From: a bacterium | Lineage (GTDB): Bacteria; Campylobacterota; Campylobacteria; Campylobacterales; Sulfurimonadaceae | DNA: 64,000 nt | Direction of reading: 5' to 3' | Assembly (NCBI GenBank): GCA_018822665.1 | Contig: JAHJJX010000009.1 | Coordinates: forward strand, 1 to 64,000 | Part shown: positions 17,182 to 26,623 of the stretch, one piece after another | Position numbering within the stretch: position 1 is the stretch's first letter | Layout of the letters: every line of letters starts with the position of its first letter | The notes under the pieces: model-generated | The model's input: the letters and a program-made list of their open reading frames with translations, nothing else | Told to the model about the DNA's origin: nothing | The model's database searches: none | Made by a program: the position numbers and the translations under genes

Positions 17182-17270
17182 TGGTGGACCCTCAGAGATT
17201 CGAACTCTGGGAGGTATAACCCTCGCCGGTTTTCAAGACCGGTGCATTCGACCAACTCTGCCAAAGATCC
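17182..17270 (-). tRNA. tRNA-Ser(UGA)
   Basis: A complete class II tRNA of 89 bases: acceptor GGATCTT pairs with AGGGTCC, the anticodon loop reads CTTGAAA (anticodon UGA), there is a long variable arm, T-loop TTCGAAT and an encoded CCA end. It is the last tRNA of a four-gene leftward cluster and the integration target of the element to its left, which keeps the gene intact. Confidence 0.95.
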
Positions 17271-17301
17271 ACGTTTGTTGTAATAAAAGTAATTATAAAA
17301 T

Positions 17302-17375
17302 TGGAGGTGCCACCCAGATTTGAACTGGGGATAGCAGCTTTGCAGGCTGCGGCCTTACCACTTGGCGATGGCACC
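17302..17375 (-). tRNA. tRNA-Cys(GCA)
   Basis: A 74-base tRNA with acceptor GGTGCCA, anticodon GCA in the loop CTGCAAA, T-loop TTCAAAT and an encoded CCA end. It is third in the Gly-Leu-Cys-Ser cluster. Confidence 0.95.
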
Positions 17376-17392
17376 AGTCAATCAATTACCAA

Positions 17393-17479
17393 TGGTGCCC
17401 GAGGCCGGACTTGAACCGGCACAGTATTACTACCGGGGGATTTTAAGTCCCCTGTGTCTACCGATTTCACCACCCGGGC
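17393..17479 (-). tRNA. tRNA-Leu(UAA)
   Basis: An 87-base class II tRNA: acceptor GCCCGGG, anticodon UAA in the loop CTTAAAA, long variable arm, T-loop TTCAAGT, encoded CCA. It is second in the cluster. Confidence 0.95.
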
Positions 17480-17511
17480 ATCGGGGGATTTTCAACAATT
17501 TATAATTTTAA

Positions 17512-17586
17512 TGGAGCGGGAAACGAGGTTCGAACTCGCGACCCCAACCTTGGCAAGGTTGTGCTCTACCACTGAGCTATTCCCGC
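17512..17586 (-). tRNA. tRNA-Gly(GCC)
   Basis: A 75-base tRNA: acceptor GCGGGAA, anticodon GCC in the loop TTGCCAA, T-loop TTCGAAC, encoded CCA. It is first in the cluster, directly downstream of the promoter at 17621-17649. Confidence 0.95.
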
Positions 17587-17620
17587 AGTTTTAGACGTAC
17601 TTAATATTTAAGTGAGCGGA

Positions 17621-17649
17621 ATTATAGCGGGTTTATTTTCATTTGTAAA
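17621..17649 (-). promoter_or_regulatory. sigma70-type promoter of the tRNA cluster
   Basis: On the minus strand TTTACA (17644-17649) is followed after exactly 17 bases by a perfect TATAAT (17621-17626). Transcription would start near 17614 and read tRNA-Gly, Leu, Cys and Ser. The upstream side faces the ilvD gene, which is divergent. Confidence 0.8.
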
Positions 17650-17719
17650 GGGGTTTTAGGATAAAAATGAAAATAAATGATACAATTGCACTTATGATTT
17701 AAAGTAGAAAAGGATTTTT

Positions 17720-19405
17720 ATGAGAAGTGATACTATTAAAAGAGGATTTGACAAAACTCCTCACCGTTCTCTACTTAGGGCTACCGGATTAAAAGATGAA
17801 GATTTTGATAAACCGTTTATTGGGATTGCAAATAGTTATATAGATATTATTCCTGGACACTTTTTTTTGCATGAGTATGGTGAAATAGTTAAAGCAGCTA
17901 TTCGTGAAGCGGGGGGCGTTCCTTTCGTATTTAACACGATTGGTGTGGATGATGGAATAGCTATGGGGCATGATGGTATGCTTTATTCTTTGCCGAGCCG
18001 TGAAATAATCGCAGACTCAATAGAAACTGTTATGAACGCACATAAACTTGATGCGATGATTTGCATCCCAAATTGTGACAAAATTGTTCCAGGTATGATT
18101 ATGGGTGCTTTGAGAGTAAATGTTCCAACCGTATTTGTTTCAGGCGGACCTATGCAAGCAGGACATAAAAAAGATGGAACTCCGATAGATTTGGCAACTG
18201 CTTTTGAGGCGGTCGGACAACACTCTGAAGGTAAAATGAGTGATGAAGAACTTTACGAAATAGAATGTGAAGCTTGTCCCTCGGGAGGAAGTTGTTCAGG
18301 TATGTTTACTGCAAACTCAATGAATACGCTCTGTGAAGCCATGGGCATCGCACTCCCTGGAAACGGAACAGTTCTGGCGATGACTCCGGCACGTATAGAG
18401 ATGGTTAAAAAAGCTGCCAAAAGAGTTGTTGAAATGGCTAAGGCGGATGACAGCAAGTACAACCTTCGCAATGTTTTAAATGAAAAAGCTATTCATAATG
18501 CTTTTGTTGTAGACATGGCAATGGGCGGAAGTTCAAATACTGTTTTGCACATGTTAGCTATTGCAAAAGAGGCAGAAGTTGATTTTCCAATAGAAAAAAT
18601 AAATGACATTGCAGATAATGTAGCCCATATTGCAAAAATATCTCCATCATTAACAACAGTTCATATGGATGACATAGATAAAGCAGGCGGTGTGAATGCT
18701 GTTATGAAAGAGGTAAGCCGCAGGGGAGGATTGCTTTATCTTGATAATCCTACCGTAACGGGAGAAACGCTTGGCGAGAGAATAAAAGACGCTAAGATTT
18801 TAGATGAGACTATTATTCATACAAATGAAAATGCTTACTCGAAGGTGGGTGGATTGTCTGTCTTGTTTGGTAATCTTGCCGCTGAGGGCGCGGTCGTAAA
18901 AACAGCCGGCATTACAGGAAATATGAGACAGTTTAAAGGAAAAGCAATTTGCTTTAACTCCCAACCGCAGGCAATTGCCGGAATCGTATCTCACAAGGTA
19001 AAATCCGGCGATGTTGTAGTTATCCGTTATGAAGGCCCAAAAGGCGGTCCTGGCATGCAGGAAATGCTAGCACCCACTTCGCTCATCATGGGAATGGGAC
19101 TTGGTGAAAGTGTTGCGCTTATCACAGACGGCAGATTCAGTGGCGCTACGCGCGGGGCAAGCATCGGACATGTTTCTCCTGAAGCTGCTGAGGGTGGGCT
19201 CATCGCTCTTATCGAAAACGGAGATGAAATAGAGATAGATGTGGATACGCATTTATTGCAATTGAATGTAAGTGAGGATATTCTTGCTATTAGACGTGCT
19301 GCATGGAAACCTCATAAAAATGAAGTGAAATCTAAATGGCTGAAGCGTTATTCTTTACTGGTTTCTAATGCTTCAAGTGGAGCAGTTTTAAAAACTGAAC
19401 TTTAA
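17720..19405 (+). CDS. ilvD: dihydroxy-acid dehydratase
   Basis: The 561-residue protein matches IlvD in length and motifs: the iron-sulfur cysteines in [12 protein letters not shown] (near residue 120) and [20 protein letters not shown] (near 190), and the C-terminal [11 protein letters not shown] and [11 protein letters not shown]. It dehydrates 2,3-dihydroxy-isovalerate and 2,3-dihydroxy-3-methylvalerate in valine and isoleucine synthesis, in the cytoplasm. It appears to be a single-gene unit, with AAAAGG before the ATG, divergent from the tRNA cluster and followed by a hairpin at 19431. Confidence 0.97.
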   Translation: MRSDTIKRGFDKTPHRSLLRATGLKDEDFDKPFIGIANSYIDIIPGHFFLHEYGEIVKAAIREAGGVPFVFNTIGVDDGIAMGHDGMLYSLPSREIIADSIETVMNAHKLDAMICIPNCDKIVPGMIMGALRVNVPTVFVSGGPMQAGHKKDGTPIDLATAFEAVGQHSEGKMSDEELYEIECEACPSGGSCSGMFTANSMNTLCEAMGIALPGNGTVLAMTPARIEMVKKAAKRVVEMAKADDSKYNLRNVLNEKAIHNAFVVDMAMGGSSNTVLHMLAIAKEAEVDFPIEKINDIADNVAHIAKISPSLTTVHMDDIDKAGGVNAVMKEVSRRGGLLYLDNPTVTGETLGERIKDAKILDETIIHTNENAYSKVGGLSVLFGNLAAEGAVVKTAGITGNMRQFKGKAICFNSQPQAIAGIVSHKVKSGDVVVIRYEGPKGGPGMQEMLAPTSLIMGMGLGESVALITDGRFSGATRGASIGHVSPEAAEGGLIALIENGDEIEIDVDTHLLQLNVSEDILAIRRAAWKPHKNEVKSKWLKRYSLLVSNASSGAVLKTEL

Positions 19406-19430
19406 TATTTCATACATATTAAAGAAAAAA

Positions 19431-19447
19431 TTGGGCATCATGCCCAA
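19431..19447. terminator. hairpin after ilvD
   Basis: TTGGGCA and TGCCCAA form a 7-bp stem with a 3-base loop, flanked by an A-run on the left and an A-run on the right. It lies 25 bases after the ilvD stop and before thrS, so it probably ends the ilvD transcript, although the T-tract would only be ideal on the other strand. Confidence 0.5.
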
Positions 19448-19481
19448 AAATGATATAAAAAAAGAGATAGGATAATTATAC

Positions 19482-21290
19482 GTGGACGCAATCGCAATAA
19501 AACACAATGACGAGATTATTGATTTACAAACTGCTAAAGAGATAGGTTTTGAGGGAGAAAAGATACTTCTAGACAACTCTGTTGACTCTTTAAAAGTTCT
19601 TCGTCACTCTACGGCTCACCTTATGGCTCAGGCTATAAAATCACTTTATTCAGATGCAGAATTTTATGTTGGACCAACAGTCAAAGAGGGGTTTTATTAT
19701 GATTTTAAAACTTCTCATGTCATTGGTGAAGGCGATTTGAAAACAATAGAGAAGCAGATGCTTTCTTTTGCAAAGAAAAAATATGAAATAGAAAAATATG
19801 AAATATCTATGGATGAGGCAAAAGAGAAATTTAAAAATGATCATTTAAAACTTGCTGTCATGGAGCGTATCCCAGGGGATAGAATTTCTATTTATAAACA
19901 AGGTGAATTTGAAGATTTGTGTCGTGGACCACATTTGCCAAATATAGGACTGATTCGATACTTTAAACTTACGAAAATATCTGGCGCTTATCTTGGAGGA
20001 GACTCTAAAAATGAAGTGCTAACTCGCATATATGGTATAGCATTTGCAGATAAAGAAGCTCTAAAAGCACATTTGGACATGATTGCAGAAGCTGAAAAAA
20101 GAGACCATAGAAAAATTGGTAACGAGATGAAGCTATTTACTTTTCGTGAGGAAGTTGGAGCCGGCTTTCCTATCTGGCTTCCAGCCGGCGGAAGACTTCG
20201 CGCAAGATTAGAATCTCTTTTATTTAAAGCGCATCGTAAACGCGGTTATGAGCCTGTACGCGGACCTGAAATGCTTCGTTCGGATCTTTGGAAAACATCA
20301 GGACATTATCAAAACTACGGCGAAAATATGTATTTCACAAAGATTGACGATATCGAATTTGGTGTAAAGCCAATGAATTGTGTTGGGCATATTAAAGTTT
20401 ATGAGGAAGATTTACATTCTTACCGTGATTTACCACTTAAATATTTTGAATATGGAGTAGTTCACCGTCATGAATTCACAGGAGCTCTTCATGGGCTTTT
20501 CCGTGTTCGTGAGTTCACGCAAGATGATGCCCATATTTTTTGTACATCCGATCAAATCGAAGAGCAAATTATTGAAGTAGTAGATTTTGTAGATAAAATC
20601 ATGAGCAGTTTTGAGTTTAATTATAAAATGATGATTTCAACGAAACCTGAAAAAGCTGTTGGAAATGATGAAGTGTGGGAAATATCTACACAGGCATTAA
20701 AAAATGCCATGGATAAAAATAAATTACCTTATGAGATAGATGAAGGCGGCGGGGCTTTTTATGGACCGAAGATAGATATTAAGATAACAGATGCAATCGG
20801 ACGTGAATGGCAATGTGGAACAATTCAGTTGGATTTTAACTTACCTGCGCGTTTTGAACTTGAATATAATGATGAAAGTAACGATAAAATTCAGCCAGTT
20901 ATGATTCACAGAGCAATTTTAGGTTCGTTTGAGCGTTTTATTGGTATATTGACGGAACATTATGCTGGTGAGTTTCCAATGTTTATCGCTCCGACACAAG
21001 TTGCGATAGTCCCTATAGCAGAAACACATAATGGATATGCTAAGGAATTATTCGATAAACTTATGGACATTGGTGCTGACAGTGAGATATACTCTAAAAA
21101 TGATTCTTTAAATAAAAGAATCAGAACAGCAGAAAAGGCGCGTGTTCCTATGATTATTGTCTTAGGGGATGAAGAAGTTTCCGGAAGAACAATAGCAGTG
21201 AGAGATCGTAGAACGAGAGAACAATATAACTTAAGCGAAGAGGATTTTTTAACGCTTATTAAAACTAAAATAAATGAGGTAAATTTTTGA
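19482..21290 (+). CDS. thrS: threonyl-tRNA synthetase
   Basis: This class II synthetase charges tRNA-Thr. Its 602 residues include the editing-domain motif [10 protein letters not shown] near residue 43, motif 2 ([18 protein letters not shown]), the zinc-binding Cys in KPMNCVGH, motif 3 ([15 protein letters not shown]) and a C-terminal anticodon-binding domain. It starts at a GTG and lacks most of the N-terminal TGS domain, as is usual for thrS in this group. The stop overlaps the infC start by 3 bases, so the two are co-translated. Confidence 0.97.
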   Translation: MDAIAIKHNDEIIDLQTAKEIGFEGEKILLDNSVDSLKVLRHSTAHLMAQAIKSLYSDAEFYVGPTVKEGFYYDFKTSHVIGEGDLKTIEKQMLSFAKKKYEIEKYEISMDEAKEKFKNDHLKLAVMERIPGDRISIYKQGEFEDLCRGPHLPNIGLIRYFKLTKISGAYLGGDSKNEVLTRIYGIAFADKEALKAHLDMIAEAEKRDHRKIGNEMKLFTFREEVGAGFPIWLPAGGRLRARLESLLFKAHRKRGYEPVRGPEMLRSDLWKTSGHYQNYGENMYFTKIDDIEFGVKPMNCVGHIKVYEEDLHSYRDLPLKYFEYGVVHRHEFTGALHGLFRVREFTQDDAHIFCTSDQIEEQIIEVVDFVDKIMSSFEFNYKMMISTKPEKAVGNDEVWEISTQALKNAMDKNKLPYEIDEGGGAFYGPKIDIKITDAIGREWQCGTIQLDFNLPARFELEYNDESNDKIQPVMIHRAILGSFERFIGILTEHYAGEFPMFIAPTQVAIVPIAETHNGYAKELFDKLMDIGADSEIYSKNDSLNKRIRTAEKARVPMIIVLGDEEVSGRTIAVRDRRTREQYNLSEEDFLTLIKTKINEVNF

Positions 21291-21805
21291 TTAAAAAAGC
21301 AGACCGCGTCATAATGAATGACGATATCCGTGTTTCAGAGGTGCGTTGTAACGTAGATGGAGCGGAATCCTTAGGTATTATATCTACTGATGAAGCTATG
21401 GAAAAAGCAAATGAAATGGGGTTAGACTTAGTTTTAATCGCTCCGGATGCCAAACCGCCTGTTGCAAAAATCATGGATTATGGTAAGTATAAGTACCAAG
21501 AAGAGAAAAAATTAAAAGAACAAAGAAAAAATCAGACTAAAGTGGATATAAAAGAGATTAAGCTTTCTATTAAAATAGCTGAGAACGATATAAGCTATAA
21601 AGTAAAGCATGCAAGGGAATTTTTATCTGAAGGTAAGCATGTAAAATTTCGTGTTTTCTTAAGAGGTCGTGAAATGGCGAACCCTGATGCTGCGAGAGAT
21701 GTCCTTTTAAAAATTTGGCCAATGGTTGAAGACCTTGGAACAATGGATAAACCGCCCCGTTTTGAAGGCCGTTATTACAATATGTACATTATTCCAAATA
21801 AATAG
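21287..21805 (+). CDS. infC: translation initiation factor IF-3
   Basis: A 172-residue IF-3 with the N-terminal [11 protein letters not shown] region, the basic linker ([14 protein letters not shown]) and the C-terminal [17 protein letters not shown] domain. It binds the 30S subunit and checks the start codon. The start is unusual: a TTG at 21287, 7 bases after GAGG and overlapping the thrS stop, with an in-frame ATT as the next codon. Either would be a rare start. In E. coli infC uses AUU so that IF-3 represses its own translation, and the same logic may apply here. rpmI and rplT do not follow. Confidence 0.95.
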   Translation: MIKKADRVIMNDDIRVSEVRCNVDGAESLGIISTDEAMEKANEMGLDLVLIAPDAKPPVAKIMDYGKYKYQEEKKLKEQRKNQTKVDIKEIKLSIKIAENDISYKVKHAREFLSEGKHVKFRVFLRGREMANPDAARDVLLKIWPMVEDLGTMDKPPRFEGRYYNMYIIPNK

Positions 21806-21807
21806 TA

Positions 21808-22179
21808 CTATTTAATATCTTCGCACTTGAAGATGATTTCTCTTATGATTTCATCTTCATTATCTCTTCCTTTGCCTTTTTCGCTTATGTACTTCAGATA
21901 AATCGCACCGTATTTTTTTGCTATCATATTCTCATCGCCGGCGAAAGCTTTAAAAGGGTCAATCAGAGTTTTATAAAGCTCATAATCTCTCGGTAAAGTT
22001 TCAAATAAAAAAATCAAATCCTTAACTTTTAATTTGGAATGACATGAATAAATAAAAATAGTTTTGATCGCATCTACGTGCCTATCTATTGCATTGTAGT
22101 TTTTCGTATGCACAACATTGCAAGCATACGAAAAATCTTCTTCAGCTTTTTTAATATAGTCTTGTACTATTTCATTCAT
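21808..22179 (-). CDS. small helical protein, possibly HEPN-like
   Basis: This 123-residue, mostly helical protein begins NEIVQDYIKKAEEDFSYAC, which resembles the first helix of HEPN-type proteins. The R-x4-6-H catalytic motif of HEPN ribonucleases is not clear (RHVDAIK lies near residue 33). It is convergent with infC, only two bases apart, with a shared palindrome AAATAGTACTATTT over the stops. Function unknown. Confidence 0.6.
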   Translation of the reverse strand: MNEIVQDYIKKAEEDFSYACNVVHTKNYNAIDRHVDAIKTIFIYSCHSKLKVKDLIFLFETLPRDYELYKTLIDPFKAFAGDENMIAKKYGAIYLKYISEKGKGRDNEDEIIREIIFKCEDIK

Positions 22180-22234
22180 AAGCTTTCCTTAATAAAGCTA
22201 AGTCTATGAAAATAAAATGTGAAATATATGTAGA

Positions 22235-22272
22235 TTCCACATGCCATCAAAAAATACCTTGGCATGTGGGAA
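22235..22272. repeat. inverted pair of the CCACATGCC motif
   Basis: TTCCACATGCCA (22235-22246) and TGGCATGTGGGAA (22260-22272) form a stem with one bulge and a 13-base loop, between the MFS gene's stop and the next leftward gene. It could end the MFS transcript. Further single copies of CCACATGCC or GGCATGTGG lie at 37496, 38415, 38516, 45596, 45834, 46068, 50063, 54306, 54398, 55398, 56103, 56432, 56744, 57089 and 59095. Pairing as an intergenic hairpin is typical of DNA uptake signal sequences in Neisseria and Haemophilus. Confidence 0.8.
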
Positions 22273-22292
22273 TAGATTTTTGCAGAGAAGAT

Positions 22293-23615
22293 TTATTTAG
22301 CTATTTGTGCTTTTAAATCATCTTCATTTATTGCTTTTGTAACGTATTTTATAACAATAAGATTTTCTGTTTCATTTATGTACCATTCCGCGATATGTTC
22401 GTGTTCTAGTGATTCGAGTTTATTTAAATCTACAATTTCTTGTTGAAGATAAAGATGAGAATATTTTGTAGGGTTTTGTAATTTTAAAGTCCAAAGCAAC
22501 CATACCGTAGCGATAATTGCCAATACTATACCGATGCTCTCTCTATCACTAATATCTAAAAATAAACCAGCGAGAGTACCCCCTATAAATGTAGCAAAAT
22601 AAGCAACAGAATTTGACATGCCAAGGGCAGCGCCTTTTTGGTGCACTTTAGCAAATTTTGTTATCATTGATTGGACAAGCGGCTCCATCATATTAAAAGC
22701 AACAAAAAATAAAACAACGCCGATTATAAAAACCGTATCTGAAGTAGTAAGCCCCATAATTAAAAAAGAACCTATGAAAAGTACAATAGAAAGCAAAAAT
22801 ATTTCTTTAGGTTTATTCTTTTTTTCTCCAAATACAGCAGCTGGTCCCATTGCAATTAGACCAAAAATCATTGCAGGAAGATATGCTTTATAAAGCTCTG
22901 CCTTTTCCCATGAAAATCCATACTGTTCATTTGTTAAAATAATTGGAATCAGTACAAAAGCAACCGTCATAAGACCTTTTTGCATCGCATTAATAATAAT
23001 CATATTTAAAAGATTTGAATCTTTTAGTATGTCTGAAGTTTTTGATTTTGCATGATAAATGTGTTTAATTCTTGGAGGTGTAGGAACTTTTGTAAAAAGA
23101 ATAATCATGGCAAGTATGGACAATACCGCTGTAATTATAAATAAGGTGTCTACTCCGTAGTGCGCTCCTATAACAGGACCAACTCCCATGGCAATAGCAA
23201 AGCTTATTCCTATAGAAGCACCCATGATTGCCATAGCTTTACCTCTGACTTCCTCTTCTACTAAATCAGAAATCATCGCAGTAATTACTGAGCCTATTGC
23301 ACCGGCACCCTGAAGAAATCTTCCAATCATCAGAGTGTAAATATCTACGGCAAATGCAGAAATTATGGAACCAATGAGGAAAATTATTAGACCGATTAAA
23401 AGAGTTGGTTTTCTGCCAATTTTATCACTCAAAGTTCCAAACGGAACTTGAAAAATTGCTTGAGTTAAGGCATATCCTCCAACAATTACACCGACTAAAA
23501 ATGGAGTAGCACCCTCAAGTTCTAAAGCATAAACAGACAGAACAGGCAAAACAAGAAACAGACCTAAAAATCTAAGTGAAAGAATAGTGGAGAGGGGAAA
23601 AACTTTTTTAAACAT
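22293..23615 (-). CDS. MFS exporter with C-terminal cytoplasmic domain (YajR-like)
   Basis: The 440-residue protein has twelve hydrophobic segments in residues 1-375. The motif A loop between spans 2 and 3 is clear (GTLSDKIGRKPTLLIG, near residue 60), and a further conserved stretch is ALTQAIFQVPFG. A soluble tail of about 60 residues (EHIAEWYINETENLIVIKY) resembles the extra domain of YajR-type exporters. It sits in the inner membrane and probably exports drugs or metabolites by proton antiport; the substrate cannot be predicted. It is divergent from rdgB. Confidence 0.88.
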   Translation of the reverse strand: MFKKVFPLSTILSLRFLGLFLVLPVLSVYALELEGATPFLVGVIVGGYALTQAIFQVPFGTLSDKIGRKPTLLIGLIIFLIGSIISAFAVDIYTLMIGRFLQGAGAIGSVITAMISDLVEEEVRGKAMAIMGASIGISFAIAMGVGPVIGAHYGVDTLFIITAVLSILAMIILFTKVPTPPRIKHIYHAKSKTSDILKDSNLLNMIIINAMQKGLMTVAFVLIPIILTNEQYGFSWEKAELYKAYLPAMIFGLIAMGPAAVFGEKKNKPKEIFLLSIVLFIGSFLIMGLTTSDTVFIIGVVLFFVAFNMMEPLVQSMITKFAKVHQKGAALGMSNSVAYFATFIGGTLAGLFLDISDRESIGIVLAIIATVWLLWTLKLQNPTKYSHLYLQQEIVDLNKLESLEHEHIAEWYINETENLIVIKYVTKAINEDDLKAQIAK

Positions 23616-23728
23616 AAGGTACCCTAAATTTTAGTATATAATGTCAGAATTATAGTAAAAAGAATGTTTATAGAAACTTTGTGCGCTATAAAGTTAAATG
23701 TTTAAAGATAAGTATAAGGAATGTGATT

Positions 23729-24316
23729 TTGAAATTAGTTTTAGCAACATCAAATAAGGGAAAAGTCAGAGAGATTAAAGCACTGTGCAAAGATTATGAA
23801 GTTGTTGCCTATAGTGAACTTATAGATGAATTTGAGATTATCGAGGATGGAAAAACATTTCAAGAAAATGCGCTCATTAAAGCAAGAGCAGTTTATAAAG
23901 CTTTAGGAAATGACACTTTTATTGTTTTAGCTGATGACAGTGGAATCAGTGTTGATATTTTAGGCGGAAAACCTGGAATTTACAGTGCTAGATATGCAGG
24001 TAGTGAGGCTGATGATAAAGATAATTTATATAAATTAATAAACGATATCAGAGAAAAAAATGTGGATTCTTCTCCTGCGCATTATACTGCTGCGATTGCT
24101 ATTGTGACAAAAGATGGTGAATACTGTGTTCATGGCTGGATGTATGGAACCGCTTTGACAGAAGTTATCGGAATTGGCGGCTTTGGTTACGACCCTATGT
24201 TCATACCTAAAAACCACACTCAAACCTTAGGTGAATTGGATGATGAGATAAAGCAGAAATTATCTCATCGGGCAAAAGCGTTAGGCTTGGCTAAAATCAT
24301 TTTACAAACCTTATAA
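23729..24316 (+). CDS. rdgB: XTP/dITP pyrophosphatase (RdgB/HAM1)
   Basis: This enzyme removes non-canonical purine nucleotides (ITP, XTP and their deoxy forms) by cutting them to monophosphates. Motifs seen: KLVLATSNKGKVREI at the start, TFQENALIKA, LADDSGISVDILGGKPGIYSAR, GGFGYDPMF and SHRAKAL near the end. I choose the TTG at 23729, 8 bases after AAGGA, which gives the family's usual N-terminus and 195 residues; a GTG at 23723 is too close to that ribosome site. It converges on uppP, with a terminator between. Confidence 0.95.
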   Translation: MKLVLATSNKGKVREIKALCKDYEVVAYSELIDEFEIIEDGKTFQENALIKARAVYKALGNDTFIVLADDSGISVDILGGKPGIYSARYAGSEADDKDNLYKLINDIREKNVDSSPAHYTAAIAIVTKDGEYCVHGWMYGTALTEVIGIGGFGYDPMFIPKNHTQTLGELDDEIKQKLSHRAKALGLAKIILQTL

Positions 24317-24394
24317 AAATTTACGACTCAGATTATAAAAAGATTGTTCTATTCTTCCAAGGAAAATGTTTAATTTATTAATAGTTCGCACAGG

Positions 24395-24422
24395 CTACCC
24401 TTTAAATCATTTACAAGGGTAG
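24395..24422. terminator. hairpin between convergent rdgB and uppP
   Basis: CTACCCTT at 24395-24402 pairs with AAGGGTAG at 24415-24422 across a 12-base loop. Its place between two convergent genes suits a shared terminator, although no strong T-tract follows. Confidence 0.5.
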
Positions 24423-24442
24423 GAGCAAATTATATACCAAAG

Positions 24443-25210
24443 TTAAAATATATAAAGTAAAACAGCCCCAAAAAGAATTCTATATACCCCAAATGCGACA
24501 AATGTAAATTTCTCCAAAAACTTTAAAAATAGTTTGATAGTCAGGTAAGCCACTAAAAAAGAGACTATAAATCCAACGGCCAAAGTGATAAGGTTTGCAT
24601 CGTTAAATTCATGGTAATGTTTTAATAAGTCATACGCCGTAACGGCACTCATCACCGGAAAAGCAAGTAAAAAGCTAAATTCTGCACTCGCTTTTCTGTT
24701 TAAGCCAACAAGCAAAGCGCCGATGATTGTCGAACCGGCCCGGCTCGTTCCTGGGATGAGAGCAAATATTTGAGCTACTCCTATGATGAGTGATTGTTTG
24801 AAACTTATTTTTTCGACATCATCTATTAATTTTGATTCATCTTTTATAAAAAACTTCTCAACCACAAGAAAAATAATCCCGCCAACAATAAACATTATAG
24901 CTACTATTTGTATGCTAAAAAGCATTTTTATTTGATTTGAGAAAATGTATCCAACTGCCCCAATAGGAATAAAAGCTAAAAAAACTTTACTCCATAAATC
25001 TATCTTTTTTATACTAAACTTATCTTTGTAGTTAAATATAACCGCAAGAATAGCGGCAAATTGTATGATAACCTCATACGCTTTTGTAACACTACTTTGA
25101 TCAATTCCAAGTAATTCGCTTGCTACAATTAAATGTCCAGTCGAAGATATTGGTAAAAACTCCGTAAAACCTTCGATAATTCCTAAAAATATTGAATCGA
25201 CTATTGTCAT
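24443..25210 (-). CDS. uppP: undecaprenyl-diphosphatase
   Basis: A 255-residue membrane protein with the BacA/UppP signatures [15 protein letters not shown] (residues 11-25) and [10 protein letters not shown] (near 153). It dephosphorylates undecaprenyl pyrophosphate so that the lipid carrier can be reused for peptidoglycan and other envelope polymers. It has seven to eight hydrophobic spans and a length normal for the family, and is read leftward as a single gene. Confidence 0.97.
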   Translation of the reverse strand: MTIVDSIFLGIIEGFTEFLPISSTGHLIVASELLGIDQSSVTKAYEVIIQFAAILAVIFNYKDKFSIKKIDLWSKVFLAFIPIGAVGYIFSNQIKMLFSIQIVAIMFIVGGIIFLVVEKFFIKDESKLIDDVEKISFKQSLIIGVAQIFALIPGTSRAGSTIIGALLVGLNRKASAEFSFLLAFPVMSAVTAYDLLKHYHEFNDANLITLAVGFIVSFLVAYLTIKLFLKFLEKFTFVAFGVYRILFGAVLLYIF

Positions 25211-25456
25211 TGAAACCCTTGTATTATTTTATAAAATCATAAGGAAAGCCGAATTTTTTGCAGCGAACCTATTTTCATAATTTTAACACACTAAACTCGG
25301 AATCAATTACAAATAAGTTAAAAATCATGATTGCCTCAAAGAGCCATTGATAGTTATACAAGAGAGTATTCAAGTTTTTTAGATATAATACCAGCATTTT
25401 AAAAAAATATAATCTTTAAGATGGAACAAACTTAAAGACACATAGGAACTGATTTT

Positions 25457-26563
25457 ATGTTACTTTTCACCCCAGGCCCAACTCCGGTGCCGCAAAATGT
25501 TCGTAATGCGATGTCTGAGGAGACAATGCACCATCGCACTCCAGAATTTGAAGCAATTTTTGAAAAAACTAGAAAACATCTTTTTAGCCTTTTTAAAAGC
25601 GATGAAGTAGTAATGTTGTCTTCGAGCGGAACAGGCGCGATGGAGGCAGCTGTTATCAATTTATGCCACAACACGCTTTTGAATGTTAACTCAGGTAAAT
25701 TTGGTGAGCGCTTTGGCAAAATTGCTGTGGCAAATGGACTTTCCAGTGTTGAAATTAAAAATGAGTGGGACACGACAGCAAGTGTTGCATCTATAATTGA
25801 AGCTGTGAAAAATAATAGTAATATTGATGCTATCGCAGTTCAAATAAGTGAATCGGCAGGAGGGCTTCGTCATCCGGTGGAGGAGATTGCAAAAGCAGTT
25901 AAAGAGATTAATCCAAATATAATGATTATAGCGGATGGAATTACTGCTGTTGGTGTCGAAAAAATTGATATGACAAATATAGATTGTCTTATCGCAGGAA
26001 GTCAAAAAGCGCTTATGCTTCCTCCAGGATTATCAATTTTAGGTCTTAGCAATAGAGCATTAGAAAAGATAGGAAGCGGAAAAGGTTACTATTTTAATTT
26101 GGCAACAGAGATAAAATCTCAAAGAAAAAATACGACAGCTTGGACTGCAGCTACAACTTTAATTATCGGTTTATTAGAAATTTTTGAAACAATTGAAAAA
26201 AACGGCGGGCTAGAGAAACTCTATGATGAAACAGCGCTTAGAGCAAAAGCAGTACAGTTTTCTCTTGAAGCGATAGGGTTACATATTTATCCAAAGTCAC
26301 CTGCAAAATCTATGACTACCGTTGATGACGCAGATGCTTCAAAAATTAGAAAGATGCTTAAAAATGAATTTAGTGTAAATGTGGCTGGCGGACAAGATCA
26401 TTTAGAAGGTAAAATCTTTCGTATAAATCAGATGGGACTGATTCCGGTTTATGAGATGGCGTGGGTTGTAAATAGTGTAGAGTTGGTGCTTGCTAATCTG
26501 GGGCGTAGAAAATACGATGGAACTGCAAATAGAGTTTTTAACGAAATATTTTTTGATAAATAA
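25457..26563 (+). CDS. class V aminotransferase (serine/alanine-glyoxylate type)
   Basis: This 368-residue PLP enzyme starts LLFTPGPTPVPQNVR, as serine- and alanine-glyoxylate aminotransferases do. It has the cofactor-binding SSSGTGAMEAAV near residue 55 and the Schiff-base Lys in AGSQKALMLPPGL near 190. The substrate pair is not certain; serine, alanine or phosphoserine with a 2-oxo acid are all possible in this family. It lies upstream of hisZ and purA with short gaps, so it may share their transcript. Confidence 0.88.
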   Translation: MLLFTPGPTPVPQNVRNAMSEETMHHRTPEFEAIFEKTRKHLFSLFKSDEVVMLSSSGTGAMEAAVINLCHNTLLNVNSGKFGERFGKIAVANGLSSVEIKNEWDTTASVASIIEAVKNNSNIDAIAVQISESAGGLRHPVEEIAKAVKEINPNIMIIADGITAVGVEKIDMTNIDCLIAGSQKALMLPPGLSILGLSNRALEKIGSGKGYYFNLATEIKSQRKNTTAWTAATTLIIGLLEIFETIEKNGGLEKLYDETALRAKAVQFSLEAIGLHIYPKSPAKSMTTVDDADASKIRKMLKNEFSVNVAGGQDHLEGKIFRINQMGLIPVYEMAWVVNSVELVLANLGRRKYDGTANRVFNEIFFDK

Positions 26564-26572
26564 AGAAGCATT

Positions 26573-26623
26573 ATGATACTTGAACAAACGCTTTCTTATG
26601 AGCTAGTAAAGGTTGGTATATAG
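26573..26623 (+). CDS. 16-residue open frame, possible leader peptide or duplicated start
   Basis: ATGATACTTGAACA at 26573-26586 is repeated exactly at 26624-26637, where hisZ begins. The first copy opens a short frame, MILEQTLSYELVKVGI, whose TAG directly abuts the hisZ ATG. It may be a translated leader coupled to hisZ or a small tandem duplication. It has no run of histidine codons, so a classical his attenuator is unlikely. Confidence 0.3.
   Translation: MILEQTLSYELVKVGI

Larger units (their letters stand above)
12760..17262. mobile_element. small integrative element in tRNA-Ser(UGA)
   Basis: A segment of about 4.5 kb lies between the two 81-bp tRNA-Ser repeats. It contains a tyrosine integrase next to the left repeat, one cargo gene, a leftward polymerase-like replication gene, a hairpin that may be an origin, and paired GGTACACA arm-type repeats near both ends. 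No relaxase, conjugation or capsid genes are present, so it is a minimal mobilisable or satellite-like element. The boundary falls somewhere within the repeats. Confidence 0.85.

Noticed and set aside
16902-17264. Open frames on the minus strand across the tRNA-Ser gene and the element's control region
   Set aside because: They read through a clear tRNA and an AT-rich gap; no protein similarity is recognisable.
19431-19447. ilvD-thrS attenuator or T-box
   Set aside because: Only one short hairpin, with no leader peptide and no T-box consensus; a plain terminator explains it.
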